A DNA stretch of 19,371 nucleotides from an uncultured Pseudobdellovibrionaceae bacterium. Lineage in GTDB: Bacteria > Bdellovibrionota > Bdellovibrionia > Bdellovibrionales > Bdellovibrionaceae. A program made the translations under genes and the position numbers. Location: NCBI GenBank assembly GCA_937900305.1, contig CALCCV010000170.1:1-19371 (forward strand). Direction: 5' to 3'. Positions 6,209-14,318 of the stretch are shown here, in pieces; the stretch's first letter is position 1, and the number at the start of each line of letters is the position of its first letter. Below the pieces are notes generated by a model. The model saw nothing but the letters and a program-made list of their open reading frames with translations, did no database searches and had not been told where the DNA came from.

Positions 6209-8230
6209 ATGCTTCGCCAAATTGTAGCGTTCGTCATTTTATTTGGGGTCGTCGCCAGTGCGGCATGGGCTGAAGGACCTTATTCCGGTCAGTGTTCAAA
6301 CAGCGATGGGCAGGTTCAACTCCAAATTGAAGTTGATGGCGAAGGCATGAGCATTCACGGTCGGGTTGGTGCCTTGTCGGTGGGACCTCTGAAAAGTGGT
6401 ACTTTTCTGAATAGCTTTCCGCAAACGACTTCAAACCAAATTCTTTTGTGGACCACCTCGAGTGTTGAATACGCGTTGCATTTGGATCTACGCCCGCGAA
6501 ATACCAAGTCAGATTTTAAGTTGGCGAGAGCCAAATCGATTTTGCATTTCCATGGTACATTGGACTATTACGCTGACAAAACGACACGCTATCATTCGCA
6601 ACACCCCACTGACATTTCGTGTGACTTGCAGCAGAGCCTTTTGCCCAGCGACCAACTTTCTGGGCCCAAAGATCTAGGAAAACGTGCGAAGTTTACTGAC
6701 AGAGACCGAGAATTCACCGACATGTATTTTCCCCGCTGGACATTTTTACGTTTTGATAAAAGTGAAAGGTTTGGAATCGACGCCTTCGTCAACAACGACC
6801 ATCTTGGACTCTGTCTGCCCGTTAAAGATCTGTATCAAAAGTTCAAGATCTACGAGGACCTTTTGGAGACCTATGACATCGCTCTTGGCTCCGATGTCCC
6901 TGACGAAAATGAAAAAAGCGACTTCGCTCTTCAGGTTCGGGCGCAAGGCGCTCGTCTTTCAGAATTCATGAGCCAACTCAACAGCCATGTTTTTTCGGTT
7001 TCGGAGCCTTGTCTCGACTATCTCAACAATGTTTATCTTGCGAAATCTATGACGGTTTTGTTGCGACGATTCTACCGCTTGCAAACCCAGAGTGATTTTT
7101 ATTCGCCAGTTGGCACCGAATTGAGCCTCTTAACGACCTTCATGATCAATCAAAGTCCGCGATATCTGCGTTTTATCAAACCCACTCTTCGGAATCAAAA
7201 AAAGGGACGTTGGCAAGAAACTTTGGAGGACGGGACGCCGCTCATTTTGGGAGCTTTCGATTGCACCGAGCGGGCGATTTATCTGGATCCAAGCTTGCCC
7301 CCGCTGGATTTGGCTGGTGTCTTTTTGCATGAGATGGACCACCTGTTTCGAGATCGCTTTTTTGATTGGCCCAAGGCCAAAATGTCAATTGCTGCAGCCG
7401 TGCTTTTGGGTGAAAGTTTGGCGGCAATGACGGCGGGTTATTTTCAAAAAGTTTACAGTCTTGGCTTTGATGAAGACAAACTCAAGCAGCCTTTGGCACC
7501 TCAGATTGGCCTCAATTTGTATCGGCCAGACGGTCCGTTCCTGAAGTTTTTTGTGGCTGTCTTTGGCAGCACGGCTCCCGCATCGGCCTTCGAGTTTTTT
7601 CAAAAATTCTTATTGGGATCAACGAAGAGCGCCAATTCCTTGCCACCCGAAATTGTAGCCGATTGGAACGAAGTCCTCAGTTCGATGATGAAGGGCTATT
7701 TCGGTAGTCCGCTGCCGGAATTGATCAAAGATCGTTTGGCGCTCGACAAATTGCCTTCAGACTTGGCGTCTCTGGCTAGCCATTTGGAAAAAAATTTGAA
7801 GGTTAAAATTTCGTTGCAGGGTGAGGATCTTCAGTCCAACTTGAACGGTTCCGAAGCCGAAGTTTTCGATTCCAGAAACGGTGTCGGCTTTGCCAGCAAT
7901 TTGGGGCAAATCACACAGTTCTTTCAGCGCTTGTCCAACTCTCTCGATGGAAATGCATCTGAGTACTGTGGCCAAATTCAAACGGCCTCGCAAAAGGGCG
8001 GCGAACTCCAGAGCTTTGCGGGCTCCTCAACTGCAAAATCCGAGGTCTCGAAAAAATCAACGGTTCTCCTCCCCGGCGGACGAGCTAGGCCTGAGGGCGG
8101 CGGAGCCATGATCCCAACCGGCGGCGGTGCTATGATCCCAGCCGGTGGCGGAGCCATGATTCCAGCTTTGAAAGGCTCGCCGAGATCTGACTCGATGCTA
8201 TTTTGTGCTCCAGGGCTCACTGGATTTTAG
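6209..8230 (+). CDS. Exported zinc metallopeptidase candidate (HEXXH...E) with GGGAMIPx C-terminal repeats
   Basis: 673 residues, ATG start with AGGTGG seven bases upstream. A signal peptide covers residues 1-21 (cleavage AWA/EG). The body has no family that I recognise. Residues 374-378 are HEMDH in a hydrophobic helix (GVFLHEMDHLF), the zinc-binding HEXXH motif, and E402 in GESLAAMTAG follows 23 residues after the second histidine. That spacing and the ExxA pattern fit a gluzincin active site. Close to the C-terminus three exact-length octapeptide repeats GGGAMIPx are followed by about 20 residues with a single cysteine. The role would be periplasmic or secreted proteolysis. Substrate and specificity are unknown, and the motif alone does not prove activity. 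It is transcribed away from the winged-helix regulator. Confidence 0.65.
   Translation: MLRQIVAFVILFGVVASAAWAEGPYSGQCSNSDGQVQLQIEVDGEGMSIHGRVGALSVGPLKSGTFLNSFPQTTSNQILLWTTSSVEYALHLDLRPRNTKSDFKLARAKSILHFHGTLDYYADKTTRYHSQHPTDISCDLQQSLLPSDQLSGPKDLGKRAKFTDRDREFTDMYFPRWTFLRFDKSERFGIDAFVNNDHLGLCLPVKDLYQKFKIYEDLLETYDIALGSDVPDENEKSDFALQVRAQGARLSEFMSQLNSHVFSVSEPCLDYLNNVYLAKSMTVLLRRFYRLQTQSDFYSPVGTELSLLTTFMINQSPRYLRFIKPTLRNQKKGRWQETLEDGTPLILGAFDCTERAIYLDPSLPPLDLAGVFLHEMDHLFRDRFFDWPKAKMSIAAAVLLGESLAAMTAGYFQKVYSLGFDEDKLKQPLAPQIGLNLYRPDGPFLKFFVAVFGSTAPASAFEFFQKFLLGSTKSANSLPPEIVADWNEVLSSMMKGYFGSPLPELIKDRLALDKLPSDLASLASHLEKNLKVKISLQGEDLQSNLNGSEAEVFDSRNGVGFASNLGQITQFFQRLSNSLDGNASEYCGQIQTASQKGGELQSFAGSSTAKSEVSKKSTVLLPGGRARPEGGGAMIPTGGGAMIPAGGGAMIPALKGSPRSDSMLFCAPGLTGF
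8096..8167 (+). repeat. Three 24-bp in-frame tandem repeats encoding GGGAMIPx
   Basis: Units at 8096-8119, 8120-8143 and 8144-8167 each encode GGGAMIP followed by T, A and A. They differ mainly at third codon positions, so the amino-acid repeat is preserved while the DNA has diverged. This suggests selection on the peptide. Confidence 0.9.
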
Positions 8231-8264
8231 AATTTTAGTTGCAGTTCGCAGTCAGCGGTCGCAG

Positions 8265-9545
8265 TCACTTTCGGCGTGGCATCGGACGGAGCGCCTTCTG
8301 ATTTCGAAATCCTTTCGCACGATCCCCGATCAATTCTGAAATGCGATGGACTATTTTGGCCTCGGGGTGTTCAGTTAAAATTTTTGTGGCGACCTGATCT
8401 TTTTTTTCGATCATAAGGTCGTGGAGAGACTGAAATCTATCTTGCATAGTTTTGCCTTTCAATCCCAGTTGTTTTTCCATCTCTTCGAACTGATTTTTGC
8501 CCATTTTTGAAAAATCAGCGAGGTCTCCAATTTGAAATGAAAACTCTTTGGTTAACGAGGGATACAGTGCTGTGCAAAGCAAATCGTACATCGGCGCAAG
8601 TTCAATCTTGCCCGTTCTCAACAACAGGGAGATATTTTTGGAATGACTGTCGTTGTTACCGATCAACAGATTGAAACTCAACCAATCGAGGAATTGATGA
8701 ATGCTTTCCAGCCGCTTCGAAACGGTGACGTTGCTCACGATTAAATCGTAGTTGTTTTTTAAACTTGGCCCGCCTTTGGCCTCGTATTTCATTTCACTGG
8801 TGACACCCTGAGCTTGGCAAAAATCCTGCTGATGCAATCGTCGAATTTTCCCGCCCCTATCGGCCATTCGATCATAACGTTCGACCACATAGAGTGGTTG
8901 CGCTCCACGAACTACAAAACAGGGAGGCACATTCAGACCTAAGCTCCGGGCCAGTTCCATGCAGTAGAGCTCATTGAAAACCGAATCCTTGATTCCTTGA
9001 CGAACTATCGGCGTTTTCACAATGTGAGTGGTCGGTGCACCTTGGGTGGGAAGAAAGAACTTTCCGTCTTTGTAAATGGCAGCAAATTTATCCTGAGCTC
9101 CGGCGAGAGAAAGATAGGCCGCATCTAGGCCAGCAATAACTTCTGCGACGGATTCTTTTTCTTCGATGGCTTGGTGTATTTGTGTCATCTCGATTTCGAC
9201 GAATTTATTTTCATCGATGCTTCGTAAATAATTTCGTTCGGTACTGATAACCATTGCGCCCGCGCAGTCTTGGCCAAATTGCGCCAGTAAATCAAAAGTG
9301 CCTTTTATTTTCTGGCGTTGCTCTAAGTTCTCTCGAAGGACTCCTTCGGGTAGCAGATTCTCAAAAAACGAGAGCGCGATTTTGTTTCCGTAATTTTGTT
9401 GCGAAAGCGGCATCGCCAAACTCAGAGGAAAGGCATCGGCACTTTTGCACCAAGCTTCTTCATATAAGAAAGAATAGACCAATTCCGAGTCTCGCTGAAG
9501 AGTCCCCACCAATTGATTTTCGGCAAACACAAAGAGCGAAGACAT
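8265..9545 (-). CDS. hipA: HipA-family serine/threonine kinase toxin
   Basis: 426 residues, close to the 440 of Escherichia coli HipA. Its ATG overlaps the stop of hipB by one base (TGATG), which suggests translational coupling. The N-subdomain has PLSLAMPLSQ and FFENLLPEG. The ATP-binding loop contains SLAGAQDK, with Ser146 matching the HipA autophosphorylation serine region. HIVKTP supplies the conserved lysine K177, and VERYDR and the catalytic loop GNNDSHSKN (Asp299) follow, with MYDLL (Asp321) as the metal-binding aspartate. Known function of the family: phosphorylation of an aminoacyl-tRNA synthetase (GltX for E. coli HipA), halting translation and producing dormancy. The target here cannot be read from sequence. 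All key residues are present, so the kinase is likely active. Confidence 0.93.
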   Translation of the reverse strand: MSSLFVFAENQLVGTLQRDSELVYSFLYEEAWCKSADAFPLSLAMPLSQQNYGNKIALSFFENLLPEGVLRENLEQRQKIKGTFDLLAQFGQDCAGAMVISTERNYLRSIDENKFVEIEMTQIHQAIEEKESVAEVIAGLDAAYLSLAGAQDKFAAIYKDGKFFLPTQGAPTTHIVKTPIVRQGIKDSVFNELYCMELARSLGLNVPPCFVVRGAQPLYVVERYDRMADRGGKIRRLHQQDFCQAQGVTSEMKYEAKGGPSLKNNYDLIVSNVTVSKRLESIHQFLDWLSFNLLIGNNDSHSKNISLLLRTGKIELAPMYDLLCTALYPSLTKEFSFQIGDLADFSKMGKNQFEEMEKQLGLKGKTMQDRFQSLHDLMIEKKDQVATKILTEHPEAKIVHRISELIGDRAKGFRNQKALRPMPRRK

Positions 9546-9766
9546 CAGTCTTCCATTTCAAGTATGATCTTGAAACCCAAGAGCTTAGAAAGCTTCAGCA
9601 ATGTAGAAAGTTGCACGTCCGAATCGGCAACTTCAATCCGACTGATCCCGTTGTGAGACAGATTGCTAATTGCCGCTAATTCCTTCTGAGTGATCTTCAG
9701 TTCTTTGCGTCGGCCCTTGAGGGCCTCTGCCAGATCTGCCTGGCTCTTTATGAGCTGATGTTTCAT
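9545..9766 (-). CDS. hipB: HipB-family XRE antitoxin and autorepressor
   Basis: 73 residues, almost entirely one XRE helix-turn-helix (LAEALKGRRKELKITQKELA, then NLSHNGISRIE as the recognition helix), with a short C-terminal strand FKIILEMED that would form the dimer's beta lid as in HipB. It precedes hipA and shares one base with it. The start ATG at 9766 follows an AGAGAG Shine-Dalgarno that lies inside the nearest operator-like repeat, so repressor binding would cover promoter and leader DNA together. Family knowledge: the HipB dimer binds operators and holds HipA inactive. Confidence 0.92.
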   Translation of the reverse strand: MKHQLIKSQADLAEALKGRRKELKITQKELAAISNLSHNGISRIEVADSDVQLSTLLKLSKLLGFKIILEMED

Positions 9767-9773
9767 CGCGTTA

Positions 9774-9791
9774 TTCTCTCTTTAATGAGAA
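9774..9791. promoter_or_regulatory. hipBA operator-like site 1
   Basis: The inverted repeat TTCTC-N8-GAGAA (TTCTCTCTTTAATGAGAA) is perfect in both half-sites. It covers the region from the -10 box to the Shine-Dalgarno of hipB. Escherichia coli HipB operators have the same 5-8-5 geometry (TATCC-N8-GGATA). Confidence 0.7.
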
Positions 9792-9818
9792 TTATGCCAC
9801 ACCTCAGCCCATTTTCAA
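9791..9818 (-). promoter_or_regulatory. hipBA promoter
   Basis: On the minus strand TTGAAA (9818-9813) and CATAAT (9796-9791) are spaced by 16 bp, each a 5/6 sigma-70 match. The -10 box touches operator-like site 1 and the -35 box lies 5 bp from site 2, so the promoter is bracketed by the two sites, as expected for autorepression. Confidence 0.65.
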
Positions 9819-9823
9819 AGATT

Positions 9824-9841
9824 TTCTCACTATAGAGAGAA
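9824..9841. promoter_or_regulatory. hipBA operator-like site 2
   Basis: TTCTCACTATAGAGAGAA has the same TTCTC-N8-GAGAA arrangement, perfect in both half-sites. It starts 50 bp from the start of site 1 and sits just upstream of the -35 box. Confidence 0.7.
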
Positions 9842-9872
9842 TCTGGGGATTTAGGTCCAGATCCATCTTAAA

Positions 9873-9890
9873 ATACCACTATAGTGAGAA
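9873..9890. promoter_or_regulatory. hipBA operator-like site 3
   Basis: ATACCACTATAGTGAGAA keeps one GAGAA half-site and the same central CACTATAG as site 2. It also holds a perfect 10-bp palindrome CACTATAGTG at 9877-9886. It begins 49 bp from the start of site 2, so the three sites are almost evenly spaced. Confidence 0.55.
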
Positions 9891-9929
9891 TTCGCAATTG
9901 AGGGATCAACCACCTAACTTATCTCAAGC

Positions 9930-11045
9930 CTAGTGAAGGCCTAAATTATTTCGAGCGTCCACGCTGGGAGCTTGGTTGAATTTTTGTTCCAAGCGTCTCG
10001 CTCGCGGGGCGAAGAGTTTAGACCACCAAGCGCGATCAAAAAAATCGCGGCTTTGATAGCCAGTTCGGTGCTGTCGAGACGTTCCTTTGGGCATCGCTCG
10101 ATTGATGATCACCATCATCTGCCCCATCATCTCGGGAAAAAGAGCGGCGGCCAGCATTCGTGTTCGGCCCAAAATCGACGGCGTCAATTCCCAACGGCGT
10201 TCGCGCGTCGCTTGCAAAATCTGTTGAGCTACGGAATCTGCCGAGCTTGAAAATCCGGGCATCACATCGCCGGCTTGAAACCAGGCGAACTCTTTGGCGT
10301 GATCTCCTTTGAAGACAGCTTGAATTGGCGAACCTGTGCGAATCAAAGTGGGATAAATTGTGGTGACAGAAATTCCTTCATCTGCGAGCTCGGCGGCAAC
10401 GCCTTGTGAAAATCCCGACAGCGCAAATTTGGAAGTGTCATACGGCAGCATGTGGGGCACCGCCACTCGACCACCCATCGAACAAATATTGACCACCCGT
10501 TTGCCACTGTCGTTTTCGCGAAGGTAGGGCAGTGCCAAACGAAGCGCGTTCATCGGAGCATAGAGATGAAGACTCATTTGCGCTTCAAAATCTTCGGTGG
10601 TCATTGTTTCCCAAGGACCGACGGTGATGGCGCCAGCGTTGTTGATCAGCAAATCAAGACCGTTGAACTTTTGCAGTGCCTCTGCTAAGCCATTGCGCAA
10701 GTGATCCGTATCCGTCACATCTCCACACACGGTGTGAACAGGCCCGCCATTGAGCGATTCCAGAAACACTCGGGCTCGCAGCAACTCATCAGCGTCGCGC
10801 GCCATCAATGTGACCTTTGCGCCCTCTTTCACTAAACGTGTGGCAAGAGCCAAACCCAAACCACGAGATCCCCCGGTGATGAAGGCCGAATGCCCACGAA
10901 AATTTTCGACTTCAGTGTTTTGCAAAGCCAACCACGCGCCAGCGGCGATGGGCAAAAGGGACGATTTTTTGCGGCGAGAGGCATAAAGTGCCAACGCACT
11001 GAGACCGCAGACCCACAAGAGTTCTTTTTTGACCTGTTTATTCAA
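9930..11045 (-). CDS. Membrane-anchored short-chain dehydrogenase/reductase (SDR)
   Basis: 371 residues from the TTG at 11045, chosen because GGGAGGT lies five bases upstream; the frame extends to 11183, but that part looks non-coding. Residues 9-23 and 29-42 are hydrophobic, separated by RRKK, giving an N-terminal membrane anchor or hairpin. The Rossmann fold follows: TGGSRGLG (57-64) for cofactor binding, an Arg in MARDAD that favours NADP(H), CGDVTD, NNAG (135-138), catalytic Ser189 (NICSMGG) and YDTSK with Tyr202 and Lys206. This is a classical SDR with complete active site, plus a basic C-terminal tail of about 70 residues (RHRTGYQSRDFFDRAWWSKL). Substrate unknown; lipid or steroid-like substrates would fit a membrane-bound enzyme. 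Confidence 0.85.
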   Translation of the reverse strand: MNKQVKKELLWVCGLSALALYASRRKKSSLLPIAAGAWLALQNTEVENFRGHSAFITGGSRGLGLALATRLVKEGAKVTLMARDADELLRARVFLESLNGGPVHTVCGDVTDTDHLRNGLAEALQKFNGLDLLINNAGAITVGPWETMTTEDFEAQMSLHLYAPMNALRLALPYLRENDSGKRVVNICSMGGRVAVPHMLPYDTSKFALSGFSQGVAAELADEGISVTTIYPTLIRTGSPIQAVFKGDHAKEFAWFQAGDVMPGFSSSADSVAQQILQATRERRWELTPSILGRTRMLAAALFPEMMGQMMVIINRAMPKGTSRQHRTGYQSRDFFDRAWWSKLFAPRARRLEQKFNQAPSVDARNNLGLH

Positions 11046-11241
11046 GTTCACCTCCCAGTTCCTCACTAGAGGCAAGACCGATGCCACTTTCTCGAAGTTA
11101 AGACCAAAGTCTAGTTTGGCACAGGTCGGGGAACATTTGTTAAGGCGAGAAAGCCTTTGCCATCTCAAAGGGGCGCTCTTCATAATAGTGAGGATTCCAT
11201 AAATTTTTTGTTCAGCTCGATGGAGTGACGGGAGGTCTAGA

Positions 11242-12240
11242 TTGCGATCGCGAAATTTGATTCAATGCAGCTTTCTTGGAGTGGTGGCGTTTGGCTGGGT
11301 GGCATGCACTTCCACCCCAAAATCGGACGTGGCTTCAAACCAAAATTCAACGGCTGTTCGCCAGCCTGCTGAAGCAGTCGTCACCTACTCTGGTGAAAAT
11401 TTTGCGGACTTGATAGAACCCAAAATGACCACCCTCAGAGATCGGCGCGAGATCTATGTCGTGCCTAAGATTCACAAGAGTCAGATCAGAACACCTCTCA
11501 CCGATTTTACGGTGTTGGGAAAGCTCATGCGATTCGCGGCGGTGGGCGTTGCGGTGAATGTTCGGTGCGCCGATTTTTCAAAATTTAGCAAAAATAAATT
11601 TGGTGCGGAACATTTTTTCAAGGCCGAGGTGGAAAGCCATCGCGCGGCAGATAGTCAGCTGGCAAATCAGAAGGGCGACGGGGACAAAGACGCATCCAAG
11701 CCGAGCCTGAGGACTTGCAACGTTGTCGAGTTGACCAATCTCGATTTAAAAGAAAAAAAAGGCTCCAGTCAGAGAGCCAATTTTGCCGACGAACCTGAGC
11801 AGGTGCGAATTTTCTTGAACCAAGATTTGGGTGTAAGGGGTTATCAGCTGGTGAACACCTATCGTGCGAACAGCCAAATCGTTAAAAATATCAAAACTGA
11901 TCCCAACGAAGCGGGCCTTGGCGGCTTTGAGTTTTTTCCGGCTGATTTGCCTCCGCAGCAAGCGAGTCCTCTCAACGAAATGGTCGTTGAAGATGTGAAA
12001 GATGTTTCTGCATTTATGGCCGACGGTGAATCTTTGACTTGGCGGGCGCGCCTCGATGGTTTTTACACCAACAAAATCAGGCAGACTCAAAGATCGTTTC
12101 GCTTGCCGCGATGTGAGGGCAAAATCTTTCGCTTCAAAGATTATTATGGACAAAAAAGCACGGTGGGCTGGTGCAAATACAGCGCCTGGCCAGAGTTCAT
12201 TGAAAACGGCCGCTACCTAGCAGTGACTTCAGCCCGGTGA
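11242..12240 (+). CDS. Lipoprotein of unknown function
   Basis: 332 residues from a TTG start with GGGAGGT six bases upstream. The lipobox WVAC places the lipidated cysteine at residue 22, followed by Thr, consistent with an outer-membrane lipoprotein. A Ser/Asn/Gln-rich spacer follows. The rest shows mixed alpha/beta character with several cysteines (VRCADF, RTCNVVEL, PRCEGK, GWCKYSAW). I recognise no family. It lies 71 nt ahead of the secreted transglutaminase-elicitor-like protein with no terminator between, so the two are probably co-transcribed and may act together at the cell surface. Confidence 0.75.
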   Translation: MRSRNLIQCSFLGVVAFGWVACTSTPKSDVASNQNSTAVRQPAEAVVTYSGENFADLIEPKMTTLRDRREIYVVPKIHKSQIRTPLTDFTVLGKLMRFAAVGVAVNVRCADFSKFSKNKFGAEHFFKAEVESHRAADSQLANQKGDGDKDASKPSLRTCNVVELTNLDLKEKKGSSQRANFADEPEQVRIFLNQDLGVRGYQLVNTYRANSQIVKNIKTDPNEAGLGGFEFFPADLPPQQASPLNEMVVEDVKDVSAFMADGESLTWRARLDGFYTNKIRQTQRSFRLPRCEGKIFRFKDYYGQKSTVGWCKYSAWPEFIENGRYLAVTSAR

Positions 12241-12311
12241 TGTTCGGGCAGTCACATTCAAGTAACTATATTTAGATTTAGAGCTGACGGAATATGAAGG
12301 AGTTCAAACAA

Positions 12312-13877
12312 ATGAAAATGAAAGCGATTTCAGCGCTGGCGATGGCCACACTCTTGGGATCCTCGGTTTTAGCCCAAGACAATTTCGAAATGTCAGAACG
12401 CAATTTCACAACTTTATTTAACAACTATCGATTTGCCCAACCCACTTTGGTTCCGTGGGCGGGCTCCTTTTACACTTACGGTGACGACGGGATCGACACG
12501 TCCGACGTGGTCGGTGGCATCTCCCCAGCTAAGCAATGGGATGCTTACAAAGAACTTTCTGGCGACGGAGCGGCCGACTGGGAAGCAAAAAATCACACCT
12601 GTTCCATCGTCGAAGAGAGCTTGAAACAGGGCTGCAAAGATTGGTGGGGTCATTGCAACGCGTGGTCAGCGGCAGCGATTAAAACTCCGGAGCCTCGAGC
12701 GACGACCTCTGTGGCCTCTCAAAAAACTCACACAAATCTTCCCTTCGGCGTCGGCCAACAAAAGGGTTTGTTGACCGAGCTGTGGATGGAGTCGGGCAGT
12801 ATATTTATCGGCGAAACTGACAAAGCCAACGAAGCCACCAAGGATGTCATTTATCCCGTCAACCTCGAAGCGCTCACTCCGGAGCAAAGAAAAACCTATG
12901 ATGCCTACTGGGACCTCACCCCCCGCACGTTTTTGCTCGTATTCATGAATTACATTGGCGTTAAAAAAGTAGGAGTTGTCATTGACCGTTTCACAGGTTC
13001 TGAAGTTTGGAATCAACCGGTGAGTGGCTACCGAATTTTACCGGTTCGCCCCAGTGATGTGAGTGGCAACAAGGTGTTCTTCAGAGTGAAGATTTTTTGG
13101 GCGAACGATAGCGTTAAACCGGATCACATCTCCACCGGTTTCAACATCGCGCAAGTGAGAGACGACAACGAAACCATCGATCGATTTGGCTTAAGCCCAA
13201 CCGATGGTCAACCGAGCTACACGGGTCGGCTTTTAAAATTCACTCTGGCCTTCGATCAGCCCGTCACTTTCGACAGCAGTGGGACAAAAATCACCAACAC
13301 CACTCCGTTGAATGTTGTTGGCGACGGATTTTGGGATACGAGAGTGCATCGTCCTGATACTGAAAATGAAATGTTGCACCAGCACCCAGATTTCATCTGG
13401 GCTCCGACTGCGCTCTATCCAGCGTCCACGGGCTATCGCAATCCGTTTGTCCAAGATGGAAATATGGCGGACGTTTTCAAGCTCACGTCCGCAGCGCCGC
13501 CTCCGCAGCCTCCGACTCCGCCACCGCCGGGCCCAACACCTCCAAATCCACCAACGCCTCCCACTCCTCCCGTGCCGAATCCGCCCCCGACTCCACCAGG
13601 TCCGCCGCCGGTTGCGACGGGATACAAGCTATGGAAGTTGGCGCTCTCGACACCTGATCTGAAAAAAGTTTTGGGCCAAGGATTTGGCAGAACCAAGGCC
13701 TCAGTGTTTTTGCAATCTGTCTTCGGCGGTCAGGACATCGCCATACGAGTCAACGCGGGAATTTTAGTCAGCGACGCCCGAGTCCTTTTTCCTCAACTCG
13801 AAGTGGACAACAAAGTCTCGGGTGACGAGATCCTTACGCTGTTCAAAGCCCAGGGCGTAGGTGCGCACTTCGAATAG
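12312..13877 (+). CDS. Secreted transglutaminase-elicitor-like protein with proline-rich linker
   Basis: 521 residues. The ATG at 12312 is preferred over the in-frame ATG at 12294 because AAGGAG (12297-12302) lies nine bases before it. A signal peptide covers residues 1-21 (VLA/QDN). Around residues 111-124 the sequence WWGHCNAWSAAAIKTPEP resembles the Cys-containing motif of the 'TGase elicitor' family known from Phytophthora M81 proteins and found in bacteria, with Cys115 as candidate nucleophile. HPDFIWAPTALYP near residue 360 may supply the His/Asp side. Residues about 395-435 are a Pro/Thr linker, and the last ~85 residues form a separate small domain without cysteine. Possible roles are protein cross-linking or a cysteine-peptidase-like activity outside the cell. 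The family call is from memory of motifs. Confidence 0.6.
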   Translation: MKMKAISALAMATLLGSSVLAQDNFEMSERNFTTLFNNYRFAQPTLVPWAGSFYTYGDDGIDTSDVVGGISPAKQWDAYKELSGDGAADWEAKNHTCSIVEESLKQGCKDWWGHCNAWSAAAIKTPEPRATTSVASQKTHTNLPFGVGQQKGLLTELWMESGSIFIGETDKANEATKDVIYPVNLEALTPEQRKTYDAYWDLTPRTFLLVFMNYIGVKKVGVVIDRFTGSEVWNQPVSGYRILPVRPSDVSGNKVFFRVKIFWANDSVKPDHISTGFNIAQVRDDNETIDRFGLSPTDGQPSYTGRLLKFTLAFDQPVTFDSSGTKITNTTPLNVVGDGFWDTRVHRPDTENEMLHQHPDFIWAPTALYPASTGYRNPFVQDGNMADVFKLTSAAPPPQPPTPPPPGPTPPNPPTPPTPPVPNPPPTPPGPPPVATGYKLWKLALSTPDLKKVLGQGFGRTKASVFLQSVFGGQDIAIRVNAGILVSDARVLFPQLEVDNKVSGDEILTLFKAQGVGAHFE

Positions 13878-13936
13878 TCGATTCGCCGATTTCGGCAAAA
13901 GACTGCAAAAGACTTCTGTGAAAGAAATGAGAAAAT

Positions 13937-13972
13937 AAAAAAAGGCCGCGGAGGATTCCGCGGCCTTTTTTG
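13937..13972. terminator. Strong bidirectional intrinsic terminator
   Basis: The 8-bp GC stem GGCCGCGG (13944-13951) pairs with CCGCGGCC (13958-13965) across the loop AGGATT. It is preceded by seven A and followed by six T residues, so it can work on both strands. It separates the converging 12312-13877 gene and the minus-strand 41-residue protein gene. Confidence 0.95.
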
Positions 13973-14064
13973 TTGTAAGAACAACTGATTCAAAATAACT
14001 GATCCAAAAAAAATTGGCGTCAGATGCAATTCAGATGCAATTCAGACTTAATCTTAATACCGAC

Positions 14065-14190
14065 TCAACCTCTGAAAAAGAAAAACCAGGCCAAGATGCA
14101 AACGATCCCGGGCACACCCAAAAAATACATGAGAACGGGAACACCAACGCGGCCTTCGACATTTTGAACGAGTGCTTTTAAGTTTTTCAA
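14065..14190 (-). CDS. 41-residue single-helix membrane protein
   Basis: A short minus-strand frame starts at TTG (14190-14188) with a perfect AAGGAG six bases upstream (14202-14197) and ends at TGA 14067-14065. The product has a short polar N-terminus (MKNLKALVQNVEGR), a helix (VGVPVLMYFLGVPG, then IVCILAWFFFF) and a final RG. The charge pattern suggests a single membrane-spanning helix ending at the RG. The proper Shine-Dalgarno, the membrane-protein composition and the fit between the OYE gene and the bidirectional terminator all argue for a real gene. The VEGRVGVP...FFFFRG pattern resembles short uncharacterised proteins that I recall from other proteobacteria, but I cannot verify this. 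Function unknown. Confidence 0.75.
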   Translation of the reverse strand: MKNLKALVQNVEGRVGVPVLMYFLGVPGIVCILAWFFFFRG

Positions 14191-14318
14191 GATTTACTCC
14201 TTGGTTAGTGTGATAGCTGAAAGCAGATTTCACAGTTGGGACTAAAGCAACTTTGGGACCACTCTTGACTTTGAATTTTTGGGGCAGATGTCCACGTGAA
14301 CCGATGTGAGAGTGGCAA

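Noticed and set aside
11046..11183. Upstream extension of the SDR frame to an earlier start
   Set aside because: The extension has no membrane or SDR character and the TTG at 11045 has a strong Shine-Dalgarno.
13433..13696. Glycine-rich minus-strand frame
   Set aside because: It is the antisense shadow of the proline-rich linker of the elicitor-like protein.
14260..14315. Inverted repeat CCACTCT...AGAGTGG
   Set aside because: Seven-bp arms with a 42-nt loop and no T-run; too weak to call as a structure.
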